Assembly: GCA_964057225.1 (NCBI GenBank) | Contig: OZ059899.1 | Coordinates: 18,670,501-18,734,500 of the forward strand | Length of the DNA: 64,000 bases | Direction of reading: 5' to 3' | Source: Auanema rhodensis | Lineage: Eukaryota > Nematoda > Chromadorea > Rhabditida > Rhabditidae | Shown: piece after piece, positions 37,301 to 52,100 of the stretch | Layout of the letters: each line of letters opens with the position of its first letter | Position numbering within the stretch: position 1 is the first letter of the stretch | Notes under the pieces: model-generated | Told to the model about the DNA's origin: nothing | The model's input: the letters and a program-made list of their open reading frames with translations, nothing else | Database searches by the model: none | Translations under genes and position numbers: made by a program

Positions 37301-38593
37301 GTAGATGTTTTTAGATTCCTTTTTTCAAGGCAAAGACGATGGACATTGTTATTCAACGAAAAAATTAATTCTGCAGGGTGAAAATCGAGGATATAAGTGT
37401 GAACTTATATCAGTTGATATCTCGGTGCATTTTCAAGCTAGCGCAAATCTGATAACACAGATCGACGCAGCTTAAAAATCCGCATCGAATGCACTATACA
37501 ACATTGAGAAACGCTTAATACAAAAATTAGTTATGATCGTTTGAAAAATGATGCATTAGTGTATGTTGAGTTTCCATGTACACTCAACATTGCTTCCAAA
37601 AACATTTTGACAAAAATTTTTCCGAAAAATTTCAAAATAATTTTGCAAAAAGTAGATGTTTTTAGATTCCTTTTTTCAAGGCAAAGACGATGGACAATGT
37701 TATTCAACGAAAAAATTAATTCTCCAGGGTGAAAATCGAGGATGTAAGTGTGAACTTATATCAGTTGATATCTCGGTGCATTTTCAAGCTAGCGCAAATC
37801 TGATAACACAGATCGACGCAGCTTAAAAATCCGCATCGAATGCACTATACAACATTGAGAAACGCTTAATACAAAAATTAGTTATGATCGTTTGAAAAAT
37901 GATGCATTAGTGTATGTTGAGTTTCCATGTACACTCAACATTGCTTCCAAAAACATTTTGACAAAAATTTTTCCGAAAAATTTCAAAATAATTTTGCAAA
38001 AAGTAGATGTTTTTAGATTCCTTTTTTCAAGGCAAAGACGATGGACAATGTTATTCAACGAAAAAATTAATTCTCCAGGGTGAAAATCGAGGATGTAAGT
38101 GTGAACTTATATCAGTTGATATCTCGGTGCATTTTAAAGATAGCGCAAATCTGATAACACAGATCGACGCAGATTGAAAATCCGCATCGAATGCACTATA
38201 CTACATTAAGAAACGCTTGATACAAAAATTAGTTATGATCGTTTGAAAAATGATGCATTAGTGTATGTTGAGTTTCCATGTACACTCAACATTGCTTCCA
38301 AAAACATTTTGACAAAAATTTTTCCGAAAAATTTCAAAATAATTTTGCAAAAAGTAGATGTTTTTAGATTCCTTTTTTCAAGGCAAAGACGATGGACAAT
38401 GTTATTCAACGAAAAAATTAATTCTCCAGGGTGAAAATCGAGGATGTAAGTGTGAACTTATATCAGTTGATATCTCGGTGCATTTTTAAGCTAGCGCAAA
38501 TCTGATAACACAGATCGACGCAGCTTAAACATCCGCATCGAATGCACTATACAACATTGAGAAACGCTTAATACAAAAATTAGTTATGATCGT
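34031..38593 (+). repeat. Region with four-unit (1404 bp) periodicity, degenerate
   Basis: Units 34031 and 35435 share CAACAAAAAAATT with CTGCAG; 34382 and 35786 share GTGAAGTTAT with TTAAACATCC; 36488 and 37892 share TTTTAAAGATAG, CAGATTGAAAATCC, CATTAAG and CTTGATAC; 36839 and 38243 share TTAAACATCC. All pairs are 1404 bp apart. Intervening units are A or F with TTTTCAAGC. The unit at 35786 carries GTTTAGTTTCC, which puts a TAG in the open frame. Confidence 0.8.
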
Positions 38594-41500
38594 TTGAAAA
38601 ATGATGCATTAGTGTATGTTGAGTTTCCATGTACACTCAACATTGCTTCCAAAAACATTTTGACAAAAATTTTTCCGAAAAATTTCAAAATAATTTTGCA
38701 AAAAGTAGATGTTTTTAGATTTCTTTTTTCAAGGCAAAGACGATGGACAATGTTATTCAACGAAAAAATTAATTCTCCATGGTGAAAATCGAGGATGTAA
38801 GTGTGAACTTATATCAGTTGATATCTCGGTGCATTTTAAAGATAGCGCAAATCTGATAACACAGATCGACGCAGATTGAAAATCCGCATCGAATGCACTA
38901 TACTACATTGCGAAACGCTTAATACAAAAATTAGTTATGATCGTTTGAAAAATGATGCATTAGTGTATGTTGAGTTTCCATGTACACTCAACATTGCTTC
39001 CAAAAACATTTTGACAAAAATTTTTCCGAAAAATTTCAAAATAATTTTGCAAAAAGTAGATGTTTTTAGATTTCTTTTTTCAAGGCAAAGACGATGGACA
39101 ATGTTATTCAACGAAAAAATTAATTCTCCAGGGTGAAAATCGAGGATGTAAGTGTGAACTTATATCAGTTGATATCTCGGTGCATTTTTAAGCTAGCGCA
39201 AATCTGATAACACAGATCGACGCAGCTTAAACATCCGCATCGAATGCACTATACAACATTGAGAAACGCTTAATACAAAAATTAGTTATGATCGTTTGAA
39301 AAATGATGCATTAGTGTATGTTGAGTTTCCATGTACACTCAACATTGCTTCCAAAAACATTTTTACAAAAATTTTTCCGAAAATTTTCGAAACAATTTCG
39401 CAAAAAGTAGATGTTTTTAGATTCCTTTTTTCAAGGCAAAGACGATGGACATTGTTATTCAACGAAAAAATTAATTCTGCAGGGTGAAAATCGAGGATAT
39501 AAGTGTGAACTTATATCAGTTGATATCTCGGTGCATTTTCAAGCTAGCGCAAATCTGATAACACAGATCGACGCAGCTTAAACATCCGCATCGAATGCAC
39601 TATACAACATTGAGAAACGCTTAATACAAAAATTAGTTATGATCGTTTGAAAAATGATGCATTAGTGTATGTTGAGTTTCCATGTACACTCAACATTGCT
39701 TCCAAAAACATTTTGACAAAAATTTTTCCGAAAAATTTCAAAATAATTTTGCAAAAAGTAGATGTTTTTAGATTCCTTTTTTCAAGGCAAAGACGATGGA
39801 CAATGTTATTCAACGAAAAAATTAATTCTCCAGGGTGAAAATCGAGGATGTAAGTGTGAACTTATATCAGTTGATATCTCGGTGCATTTTTAAGCTAGCG
39901 CAAATCTGATAACACAGATCGACGCAGCTTAAACATCCGCATCGAATGCACTATACAACATTGAGAAACGCTTAATACAAAAATTAGTTATGATCGTTTG
40001 AAAAATGATGCATTAGTGTATGTTGAGTTTCCATGTACACTCAACATTGCTTCCAAAAACATTTTTACAAAAATTTTTCCGAAAATTTTCGAAACAATTT
40101 CGCAAAAAGTAGATGTTTTTAGATTCCTTTTTTCAAGGCAAAGACGATGGACATTGTTATTCAACGAAAAAATTAATTCTGCAGGGTGAAAATCGAGGAT
40201 ATAAGTGTGAACTTATATCAGTTGATATCTCGGTGCATTTTCAAGCTAGCGCAAATCTGATAACACAGATCGACGCAGCTTAAAAATCCGCATCGAATGC
40301 ACTATACAACATTGAGAAACGCTTAATACAAAAAATAGTTATGATCGTTTGAAAAATGATGCATTAGTGTATGTTGAGTTTCCATGTACACTCAACATTG
40401 CTTCCAAAAACATTTTGACAAAAATTTTTCCGGAAAATTTCGAAACAATTTCGCAAAAAGTAGATGTTTTTAGATTCCTGTTTCCAAGGCAAAGACGATG
40501 GACAATGTTATTCAACGAAAAAATTAATTCTCCAGGGTGAAAATCGAGGATGCAAGTGTGAACTTATATCAGTTGATATCTCGGTGCATTTTCAAGCTAG
40601 CGCAAATCTGATAACACAGATCGACGCAGCTTAAAAATCCGCATCGAATGCACTATACAACATTGAGAAACGCTTAATACAAAAATTAGTTATGATCGTT
40701 TGAAAAATGATGCATTAGTGTATGTTGAGTTTCCATGTACACTCAACATTGCTTCCAAAAACATTTTGACAAAAATTTTTCCGAAAAATTTCAAAATAAT
40801 TTTGCAAAAAGTAGATGTTTTTAGATTCCTTTTTTCAAGGCAAAGACGATGGACAATGTTATTCAACGAAAAAATTAATTCTCCAGGGTGAAAATCGAGG
40901 ATGTAAGTGTGAACTTATATCAGTTGATATCTCGGTGCATTTTAAAGATAGCGCAAATCTGATAACACAGATCGACGCAGATTGAAAATCCGCATCGAAT
41001 GCACTATACTACATTGAGAAACGCTTAATACAAAAATTAGTTATGATCGTTTGAAAAATGATGCATTAGTGTATGTTGAGTTTCCATGTACACTCAACAT
41101 TGCTTCCAAAAACATTTTGACAAAAATTTTTCCGAAAAATTTCAAAATAATTTTGCAAAAAGTAGATGTTTTTAGATTCCTTTTTTCAAGGCAAAGACGA
41201 TGGACAATGTTATTCAACGAAAAAATTAATTCTCCAGGGTGAAAATCGAGGATGTAAGTGTGAACTTATATCAGTTGATATCTCGGTGCATTTTTAAGCT
41301 AGCGCAAATCTGATAACACAGATCGACGCAGCTTAAACATCCGCATCGAATGCACTATACAACATTGAGAAACGCTTAATACAAAAATTAGTTATGATCG
41401 TTTGAAAAATGATGCATTAGTGTATGTTGAGTTTCCATGTACACTCAACATTGCTTCCAAAAACATTTTTACAAAAATTTTTCCGAAAATTTTCGAAACA

Positions 41501-42805
41501 ATTTCGCAAAAAGTAGATGTTTTTAGATTCCTTTTTTCAAGGCAAAGACGATGGACATTGTTATTCAACGAAAAAATTAATTCTGCAGGGTGAAAATCGA
41601 GGATATAAGTGTGAACTTATATCAGTTGATATCTCGGTGCATTTTCAAGCTAGCGCAAATCTGATAACACAGATCGACGCAGCTTAAAAATCCGCATCGA
41701 ATGCACTATACAACATTGAGAAACGCTTAATACAAAAATTAGTTATGATCGTTTGAAAAATGATGCATTAGTGTATGTTGAGTTTCCATGTACACTCAAC
41801 ATTGCTTCCAAAAACATTTTGACAAAAATTTTTCCGAAAAATTTCAAAATAATTTTGCAAAAAGTAGATGTTTTTAGATTCCTTTTTTCAAGGCAAAGAC
41901 GATGGACAATGTTATTCAACGAAAAAATTAATTCTCCAGGGTGAAAATCGAGGATGTAAGTGTGAACTTATATCAGTTGATATCTCGGTGCATTTTTAAG
42001 CTAGCGCAAATCTGATAACACAGATCGACGCAGCTTAAACATCCGCATCGAATGCACTATACAACATTGAGAAACGCTTAATACAAAAATTAGTTATGAT
42101 CGTTTGAAAAATGATGCATTAGTGTATGTTGAGTTTCCATGTACACTCAACATTGCTTCCAAAAACATTTTTACAAAAATTTTTCCGAAAATTTTCGAAA
42201 CAATTTCGCAAAAAGTAGATGTTTTTAGATTCCTTTTTTCAAGGCAAAGACGATGGACATTGTTATTCAACGAAAAAATTAATTCTGCAGGGTGAAAATC
42301 GAGGATATAAGTGTGAACTTATATCAGTTGATATCTCGGTGCATTTTCAAGCTAGCGCAAATCTGATAACACAGATCGACGCAGCTTAAAAATCCGCATC
42401 GAATGCACTATACAACATTGAGAAACGCTTAATACAAAAATTAGTTATGATCGTTTGAAAAATGATGCATTAGTGTATGTTGAGTTTCCATGTACACTCA
42501 ACATTGCTTCCAAAAACATTTTGACAAAAATTTTTCCGGAAAATTTCGAAACAATTTCGCAAAAAGTAGATGTTTTTAGATTCCTTTTTCCAAGGCAAAG
42601 ACGATGGACAATGTTATTCAACGAAAAAATTAATTCTCCAGGGTGAAAATCGAGGATGCAAGTGTGAACTTATATCAGTTGATATCTCGGTGCATTTTCA
42701 AGCTAGCGCAAATCTGATAACACAGATCGACGCAGCTTAAAAATCCGCATCGAATGCACTATACAACATTGAGAAACGCTTAATACAAAAATTAGTTATG
42801 ATCGT
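38594..42805 (+). repeat. Six-unit HOR (2106 bp), two copies
   Basis: Units 38594, 38945, 39296, 39647, 39998, 40349 align with 40700, 41051, 41402, 41753, 42104, 42455. Order: A with TTTTAAAGATAG and CAGATTG linker; A with TTAAACATCC; F; A with TTAAACATCC; F with TTTTCAAGC; a CCGGAAAA unit with TTTCCAAGG, CTCCAGGG and GGATGCAAG. Copy 1 differs by GATTTCTTTT in the first two units, CTCCATGG in 38594, CATTGCG near 38908 and CCTGTTTCC in 40349. Confidence 0.88.
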
Positions 42806-45262
42806 TTGAAAAATGATGCATTAGTGTATGTTGAGTTTCCATGTACACTCAACATTGCTTCCAAAAACATTTTTACAAAAATTTTTCCGGAAAATTTCGA
42901 AACAATTTTGCAAAAAGTAGATGTTTTTAGATTCCTTTTTCCAAGGCAAAGACGATGGACAATGTTATTCAACGAAAAAATTAATTCTGCAGGGTGAAAA
43001 TCGAGGATATAAGTGTGAACTTATATCAGTTGATATCTCGGTGCATTTTTAAGCTAGCGCAAATCTGATAACACAGATCGACGCAGCTTAAAAATCCGCA
43101 TCGAATGCACTATACAACATTGAGAAACGCTTAATACAAAAATTAGTTATGATCGTTTGAAAAATGATGCATTAGTGTATGTTGAGTTTCCATGTACACT
43201 CAACATTGCTTCCAAAAACATTTTGACAAAAATTTTTCCGGAAAATTTCGAAACAATTTCGCAAAAAGTAGATGTTTTTAGATTCCTTTTTCCAAGGCAA
43301 AGACGATGGACAATGTTATTCAACGAAAAAATTAATTCTGCAGGGTGAAAATCGAGGATATAAGTGTGAACTTATATCAGTTGATATCTCGGTGCATTTT
43401 TAAGCTAGCGCAAATCTGATAACACAGATCGACGCAGCTTAAAAATCCGCATCGAATGCACTATACAACATTGAGAAACGCTTAATACAAAAATTAGTTA
43501 TGATCGTTTGAAAAATGATGCATTAGTGTATGTTGAGTTTCCATGTACACTCAACATTGCTTCCAAAAACATTTTGACAAAAATTTTTCCGAAAAATTTC
43601 AAAATAATTTTGCAAAAAGTAGATGTTTTTAGATTCCTTTTTTCAAGGCAAAGACGATGGACAATGTTATTCAACGAAAAAATTAATTCTCCAGGGTGAA
43701 AATCGAGGATGTAAGTGTGAACTTATATCAGTTGATATCTCGGTGCATTTTTAAGCTAGCGCAAATCTGATAACACAGATCGACGCAGCGTAAAAATCCG
43801 CATCGAATGCACTATACAACATTGAGAAACGCTTAATACAAAAATTAGTTATGATCGTTTGAAAAATGATGCATTAGTGTATGTTGAGTTTCCATGTACA
43901 CTCAACATTGCTTCCAAAAACATTTTGACAAAAATTTTTCCGGAAAATTTCGAAACAATTTCGCAAAAAGTAGATGTTTTTAGATTCCTTTTTCCAAGGC
44001 AAAGACGATGGACAATGTTATTCAACGAAAAAATTAATTCTCCAGGGTGAAAATCGAGGATGCAAGTGTGAACTTATATCAGTTGATATCTCGGTGCATT
44101 TTCAAGCTAGCGCAAATCTGATAACACAGATCGACGCAGCTTAAAAATCCGCATCGAATGCACTATACAACATTGAGAAACGCTTAATACAAAAATTAGT
44201 TATGATCGTTTGAAAAATGATGCATTAGTGTATGTTGAGTTTCCATGTACACTCAACATTGCTTCCAAAAACATTTTTACAAAAATTTTTCCGGAAAATT
44301 TCGAAACAATTTTGCAAAAAGTAGATGTTTTTAGATTCCTTTTTCCAAGGCAAAGACGATGGACAATGTTATTCAACGAAAAAATTAATTCTGCAGGGTG
44401 AAAATCGAGGATATAAGTGTGAACTTATATCAGTTGATATCTCGGTGCATTTTTAAGCTAGCGCAAATCTGATAACACAGATCAACGCAGCTTAAAAATC
44501 CGCATCGAATGCACTATACAACATTGAGAAACGCTTAATACAAAAATTAGTTATGATCGTTTGAAAAATGATGCATTAGTGTATGTTGAGTTTCCATGTA
44601 CACTCAACATTGCTTCCAAAAACATTTTGACAAAAATTTTTCCGAAAAATTTCAAAATAATTTTGCAAAAAGTAGATGTTTTTAGATTCCTTTTTCCAAG
44701 GCAAAGACGATGGACAATGTTATTCAACGAAAAAATTAATTCTCCAGGGTGAAAATCGAGGATGCAAGTGTGAACTTATATCAGTTGATATCTCGGTGCA
44801 TTTTCAAGCTAGCGCAAATCTGATAACACAGATCGACGCAGCTTAAAAATCCGCATCGAATGCACTATACAACATTGAGAAACGCTTAATACAAAAATTA
44901 GTTATGATCGTTTGAAAAATGATGCATTAGTGTATGTTGAGTTTCCATGTACACTCAACATTGCTTCCAAAAACATTTTGACAAAAATTTTTCCGAAAAT
45001 TTTCGAAACAATTTCGCAAAAAGTAGATGTTTTTAGATTCCTTTTTTCAAGGCAAAGACGATGGACATTGTTATTCAACGAAAAAATTAATTCTGCAGGG
45101 TGAAAATCGAGGATATAAGTGTGAACTTATATCAGTTGATATCTCGGTGCATTTTAAAGCTAGCGCAAATCTGATAACACAGATCGACGCAGCTTAAAAA
45201 TCCGCATCGAATGCACTATACAACATTGAGAAACGCTTAATACAAAAATTAGTTATGATCGT
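42455..45262 (+). repeat. Mixed D/E/A/F units with a repeated pair 1404 bp apart
   Basis: The pair at 42455 and 42806 (GGATGCAAG unit, then E) recurs at 43859 and 44210; the later E has GATCAACGC. Between lie a D-like unit (43157) and an A unit whose linker is the first CAGCGTAAAAATCC after 27 kb (43508). The units at 44561 and 44912 are chimaeric: an A body with TTTCCAAGG and GGATGCAAG, and an F body with TTTTGAC plus a TTTTAAAGCTAG linker. Confidence 0.8.
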
Positions 45263-48070
45263 TTGAAAAATGATGCATTAGTGTATGTTGAGTTTCCATG
45301 TACACTCAACATTGCTTCCAAAAACATTTTGACAAAAATTTTTCCGAAAAATTTCAAAATAATTTTGCAAAAAGTAGATGTTTTTAGATTCCTTTTTTCA
45401 AGGCAAAGACGATGGACAATGTTATTCAACGAAAAAATTAATTCTCCAGGGTGAAAATCGAGGATATAAGTGTGAACTTATATCAGTTGATATCTCGGTG
45501 CATTTTTAAGCTAGCGCAAATCTGATAACACAGATCGACGCAGATTGAAAATCCGCATCGAATGCACTATACTACATTGCGAAACGCTTAATACAAAAAT
45601 TAGTTATGATCGTTTGAAAAATGATGCATTAGTGTATGTTGAGTTTCCATGTACACTCAACATTGCTTCCAAAAACATTTTGACAAAAATTTTTCCGAAA
45701 AATTTCAAAATAATTTTGCAAAAAGTAGATGTTTTTAGATTTCTTTTTTCAAGGCAAAGACGATGGACAATGTTATTCAACGAAAAAATTAATTCTCCAG
45801 GGTGAAAATCGAGGATGTAAGTGTGAACTTATATCAGTTGATATCTCGGTGCATTTTTAAGCTAGCGCAAATCTGATAACACAGATCGACGCAGCTTAAA
45901 CATCCGCATCGAATGCACTATACAACATTGAGAAACGCTTAATACAAAAATTAGTTATGATCGTTTGAAAAATGATGCATTAGTGTATGTTGAGTTTCCA
46001 TGTACACTCAACATTGCTTCCAAAAACATTTTTACAAAAATTTTTCCGAAAATTTTCGAAACAATTTCGCAAAAAGTAGATGTTTTTAGATTCCTTTTTT
46101 CAAGGCAAAGACGATGGACATTGTTATTCAACGAAAAAATTAATTCTGCAGGGTGAAAATCGAGGATATAAGTGTGAACTTATATCAGTTGATATCTCGG
46201 TGCATTTTCAAGCTAGCGCAAATCTGATAACACAGATCGACGCAGCTTAAAAATCCGCATCGAATGCACTATACAACATTGAGAAACGCTTAATACAAAA
46301 ATTAGTTATGATCGTTTGAAAAATGATGCATTAGTGTATGTTGAGTTTCCATGTACACTCAACATTGCTTCCAAAAACATTTTTACAAAAATTTTTCCGG
46401 AAAATTTCGAAACAATTTCGCAAAAAGTAGATGTTTTTAGATTCCTTTTTCCAAGGCAAAGACGATGGACAATGTTATTCAACGAAAAAATTAATTCTCC
46501 AGGGTGAAAATCGAGGATGCAAGTGTGAACTTATATCAGTTGATATCTCGGTGCATTTTCAAGCTAGCGCAAATCTGATAACACAGATCGACGCAGCTTA
46601 AAAATCCGCATCGAATGCACTATACAACATTGAGAAACGCTTAATACAAAAATTAGTTATGATCGTTTGAAAAATGATGCATTAGTGTATGTTGAGTTTC
46701 CATGTACACTCAACATTGCTTCCAAAAACATTTTGACAAAAATTTTTCCGAAAAATTTCAAAATAATTTTGCAAAAAGTAGATGTTTTTAGATTTCTTTT
46801 TTCAAGGCAAAGACGATGGACAATGTTATTCAACGAAAAAATTAATTCTCCATGGTGAAAATCGAGGATGTAAGTGTGAACTTATATCAGTTGATATCTC
46901 GGTGCATTTTAAAGATAGCGCAAATCTGATAACACAGATCGACGCAGATTGAAAATCCGCATCGAATGCACTATACTACATTGCGAAACGCTTAATACAA
47001 AAATTAGTTATGATCGTTTGAAAAATGATGCATTAGTGTATGTTGAGTTTCCATGTACACTCAACATTGCTTCCAAAAACATTTTGACAAAAATTTTTCC
47101 GAAAAATTTCAAAATAATTTTGCAAAAAGTAGATGTTTTTAGATTTCTTTTTTCAAGGCAAAGACGATGGACAATGTTATTCAACGAAAAAATTAATTCT
47201 CCAGGGTGAAAATCGAGGATGTAAGTGTGAACTTATATCAGTTGATATCTCGGTGCATTTTTAAGCTAGCGCAAATCTGATAACACAGATCGACGCAGCT
47301 TAAACATCCGCATCGAATGCACTATACAACATTGAGAAACGCTTAATACAAAAATTAGTTATGATCGTTTGAAAAATGATGCATTAGTGTATGTTGAGTT
47401 TCCATGTACACTCAACATTGCTTCCAAAAACATTTTTACAAAAATTTTTCCGAAAATTTTCGAAACAATTTCGCAAAAAGTAGATGTTTTTAGATTCCTT
47501 TTTTCAAGGCAAAGACGATGGACATTGTTATTCAACGAAAAAATTAATTCTGCAGGGTGAAAATCGAGGATATAAGTGTGAACTTATATCAGTTGATATC
47601 TCGGTGCATTTTCAAGCTAGCGCAAATCTGATAACACAGATCGACGCAGCTTAAAAATCCGCATCGAATGCACTATACAACATTGAGAAACGCTTAATAC
47701 AAAAATTAGTTATGATCGTTTGAAAAATGATGCATTAGTGTATGTTGAGTTTCCATGTACACTCAACATTGCTTCCAAAAACATTTTTACAAAAATTTTT
47801 CCGGAAAATTTCGAAACAATTTCGCAAAAAGTAGATGTTTTTAGATTCCTTTTTCCAAGGCAAAGACGATGGACAATGTTATTCAACGAAAAAATTAATT
47901 CTCCAGGGTGAAAATCGAGGATGCAAGTGTGAACTTATATCAGTTGATATCTCGGTGCATTTTCAAGCTAGCGCAAATCTGATAACACAGATCGACGCAG
48001 CTTAAAAATCCGCATCGAATGCACTATACAACATTGAGAAACGCTTAATACAAAAATTAGTTATGATCGT
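45263..48070 (+). repeat. Four-unit HOR (1404 bp), two copies
   Basis: Units 45263, 45614, 45965, 46316 align with 46667, 47018, 47369, 47720. Order: A with CAGATTG and CATTGCG linker; A with GATTTCTTTT and TTAAACATCC; F with TTTTCAAGC; CCGGAAAA unit with TTTCCAAGG and GGATGCAAG. It is a shortened version of the six-unit HOR at 38594. The 45263 unit is chimaeric, with GGATATAAG and TTTTTAAGCTAG before the CAGATTG linker. Confidence 0.87.
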
Positions 48071-49123
48071 TTGAAAAATGATGCATTAGTGTATGTTGAG
48101 TTTCCATGTACACTCAACATTGCTTCCAAAAACATTTTTACAAAAATTTTTCCGGAAAATTTCGAAACAATTTTGCAAAAAGTAGATGTTTTTAGATTCC
48201 TTTTTCCAAGGCAAAGACGATGGACAATGTTATTCAACGAAAAAATTAATTCTGCAGGGTGAAAATCGAGGATATAAGTGTGAACTTATATCAGTTGATA
48301 TCTCGGTGCATTTTTAAGCTAGCGCAAATCTGATAACACAGATCGACGCAGCTTAAAAATCCGCATCGAATGCACTATACAACATTGAGAAACGCTTAAT
48401 ACAAAAATTAGTTATGATCGTTTGAAAAATGATGCATTAGTGTATGTTGAGTTTCCATGTACACTCAACATTGCTTCCAAAAACATTTTGACAAAAATTT
48501 TTCCGGAAAATTTCGAAACAATTTCGCAAAAAGTAGATGTTTTTAGATTCCTTTTTCCAAGGCAAAGACGATGGACAATGTTATTCAACGAAAAAATTAA
48601 TTCTCCAGGGTGAAAATCGAGGATGCAAGTGTGAACTTATATCAGTTGATATCTCGGTGCATTTTCAAGCTAGCGCAAATCTGATAACACAGATCGACGC
48701 AGCTTAAAAATCCGCATCGAATGCACTATACAACATTGAGAAACGCTTAATACAAAAATTAGTTATGATCGTTTGAAAAATGATGCATTAGTGTATGTTG
48801 AGTTTCCATGTACACTCAACATTGCTTCCAAAAACATTTTGACAAAAATTTTCCCTAAAAATTTCAAAATAATTTCACAAAAAGTAGATGTTTTTAGATT
48901 CCTTTTTCCAAGGCAAAAACGATGGACAATGTTATTCAACGAAAAAATTAATTCTGCAGGGTGAAAATCGAGGATGTAAGTGTGAACTTATATCAGTTGA
49001 TATCTCGGTGCATTTTTAAGCTAGCGCAAATCTGATAACACAGATCGACGCAGCTTAAAAATCCGCATCGAATGCACTATACAACATTGAGAAACGCTTA
49101 ATACAAAAATTAGTTATGATCGT
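48071..49123 (+). repeat. Transition units including a CCCTAAAA variant
   Basis: An E unit (48071), a GGATGCAAG unit (48422), then a unit at 48773 with TTTTCCCTAAAAATTT and TTTCACAAAAAG instead of TTTTTCCGAAAAATTT and TTTCGCAAAAAG. The last variant recurs only at 61409. Confidence 0.82.
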
Positions 49124-52100
49124 TTGAAAAATGATGCATTAGTGTATGTTGAGTTTCCATGTACACTCAACATTGCTTCCAAAAACATTTTGACAAAAAT
49201 TTTTCCGAAAAATTTCAAAATAATTTTGCAAAAAGTAGATGTTTTTAGATTCCTTTTTTCAAGGCAAAGACGATGGACAATGTTATTCAACGAAAAAATT
49301 AATTCTCCAGGGTGAAAATCGAGGATGTAAGTGTGAACTTATATCAGTTGATATCTCGGTGCATTTTTAAGCTAGCGCAAATCTGATAACACAGATCGAC
49401 GCAGCGTAAAAATCCGCATCGAATGCACTATACAACATTGAGAAACGCTTAATACAAAAATTAGTTATGATCGTTTGAAAAATGATGCATTAGTGTATGT
49501 TGAGTTTCCATGTACACTCAACATTGCTTCCAAAAACATTTTGACAAAAATTTTTCCGAAAAATTTCAAAACAATTTTGCAAAAAGTAGATGTTTTTAGA
49601 TTCCTTTTTCCAAGGCAAAGACGATGGACAATGTTATTCAACGAAAAAATTAATTCTGCAGGGTGAAAATCGAGGATATAAGTGTGAACTTATATCAGTT
49701 GATATCTCGGTGCATTTTTAAGCTAGCGCAAATCTGATAACACAGATCGACGCAGCTTAAAAATCCGCATCGAATGCACTATACAACATTGAGAAACGCT
49801 TAATACAAAAATTAGTTATGATCGTTTGAAAAATGATGCATTAGTGTATGTTGAGTTTCCATGTACACTCAACATTGCTTCCAAAAACATTTTTACAAAA
49901 ATTTTTCCGGAAAATTTCGAAACAATTTTGCAAAAAGTAGATGTTTTTAGATTCCTTTTTCCAAGGCAAAGACGATGGACAATGTTATTCAACGAAAAAA
50001 TTAATTCTGCAGGGTGAAAATCGAGGATATAAGTGTGAACTTATATCAGTTGATATCTCGGTGCATTTTTAAGCTAGCGCAAATCTGATAACACAGATCG
50101 ACGCAGCTTAAAAATCCGCATCGAATGCACTATACAACATTGAGAAACGCTTAATACAAAAATTAGTTATGATCGTTTGAAAAATGATGCATTAGTGTAT
50201 GTTGAGTTTCCATGTACACTCAACATTGCTTCCAAAAACATTTTTACAAAAATTTTTCCGGAAAATTTCGAAACAATTTTGCAAAAAGTAGATGTTTTTA
50301 GATTCCTTTTTCCAAGGCAAAGACGATGGACAATGTAATTCAACGAAAAAATTAATTCTGCAGGGTGAAAATCGAGGATATAAGTGTGAACTTATATCAG
50401 TTGATATCTCGGTGCATTTTTAAGCTAGCGCAAATCTGATAACACAGATCAACGCAGCTTAAAAATCCGCATCGAATGCACTATACAACATTGAGAAACG
50501 CTTAATACAAAAATTAGTTATGATCGTTTGAAAAATGATGCATTAGTGTATGTTGAGTTTCCATGTACACTCAACATTGCTTCCAAAAACATTTTGACAA
50601 AAATTTTTCCGAAAAATTTCAAAATAATTTTGCAAAAAGTAGATGTTTTTAGATTCCTTTTTTCAAGGCAAAGACGATGGACAATGTTATTCAACGAAAA
50701 AATTAATTCTCCAGGGTGAAAATCGAGGATGTAAGTGTGAACTTATATCAGTTGATATCTCGGTGCATTTTTAAGCTAGCGCAAATCTGATAACACAGAT
50801 CGACGCAGCTTAAAAATCCGCATCGAATGCACTATACAACATTGAGAAACGCTTAATACAAAAATTAGTTATGATCGTTTGAAAAATGATGCATTAGTGT
50901 ATGTTGAGTTTCCATGTACACTCAACATTGCTTCCAAAAACATTTTTACAAAAATTTTTCCGGAAAATTTCGAAACAATTTTGCAAAAAGTAGATGTTTT
51001 TAGATTCCTTTTTTCAAGGCAAAGACGATGGACAATGTTATTCAACGAAAAAATTAATTCTGCAGGGTGAAAATCGAGGATATAAGTGTGAACTTATATC
51101 AGTTGATATCTCGGTGCATTTTTAAGCTAGCGCAAATCTGATAACACAGATCGACGCAGCTTAAAAATCCGCATCGAATGCACTATACAACATTGAGAAA
51201 CGCTTAATACAAAAATTAGTTATGATCGTTTGAAAAATGATGCATTAGTGTATGTTGAGTTTCCATGTACACTCAACATTGCTTCCAAAAACATTTTGAC
51301 AAAAATTTTTCCGAAAAATTTCAAAATAATTTTGCAAAAAGTAGATGTTTTTAGATTCCTTTTTTCAAGGCAAAGACGATGGACAATGTTATTCAACGAA
51401 AAAATTAATTCTCCAGGGTGAAAATCGAGGATGTAAGTGTGAACTTATATCAGTTGATATCTCGGTGCATTTTTAAGCTAGCGCAAATCTGATAACACAG
51501 ATCGACGCAGCGTAAAAATCCGCATCGAATGCACTATACAACATTGAGAAACGCTTAATACAAAAATTAGTTATGATCGTTTGAAAAATGATGCATTAGT
51601 GTATGTTGAGTTTCCATGTACACTCAACATTGCTTCCAAAAACATTTTTACAAAAATTTTTCCGGAAAATTTCGAAACAATTTTGCAAAAAGTAGATGTT
51701 TTTAGATTCCTTTTTCCAAGGCAAAGACGATGGACAATGTTATTCAACGAAAAAATTAATTCTGCAGGGTGAAAATCGAGGATATAAGTGTGAACTTATA
51801 TCAGTTGATATCTCGGTGCATTTTTCAGCTAGCGCAAATCTGATAACACAGATCGACGCAGCTTAAAAATCCGCATCGAATGCACTATACAACATTGAGA
51901 AACGCTTAATACAAAAATTAGTTATGATCGTTTGAAAAATGATGCATTAGTGTATGTTGAGTTTCCATGTACACTCAACATTGCTTCCAAAAACATTTTG
52001 ACAAAAATTTTTCCGAAAAATTTCAAAATAATTTTGCAAAAAGTAGATGTTTTTAGATTCCTTTTTTCAAGGCAAAGACGATGGACAATGTTATTCAACG

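Noticed and set aside
38876-39136. 86-codon extended frames here and at 45545 and 46949
   Set aside because: They come from the CAGATTG and CATTGCG linker variants, which add a TTG and remove a TGA. They are HOR copies of one variant and have no coding signature.
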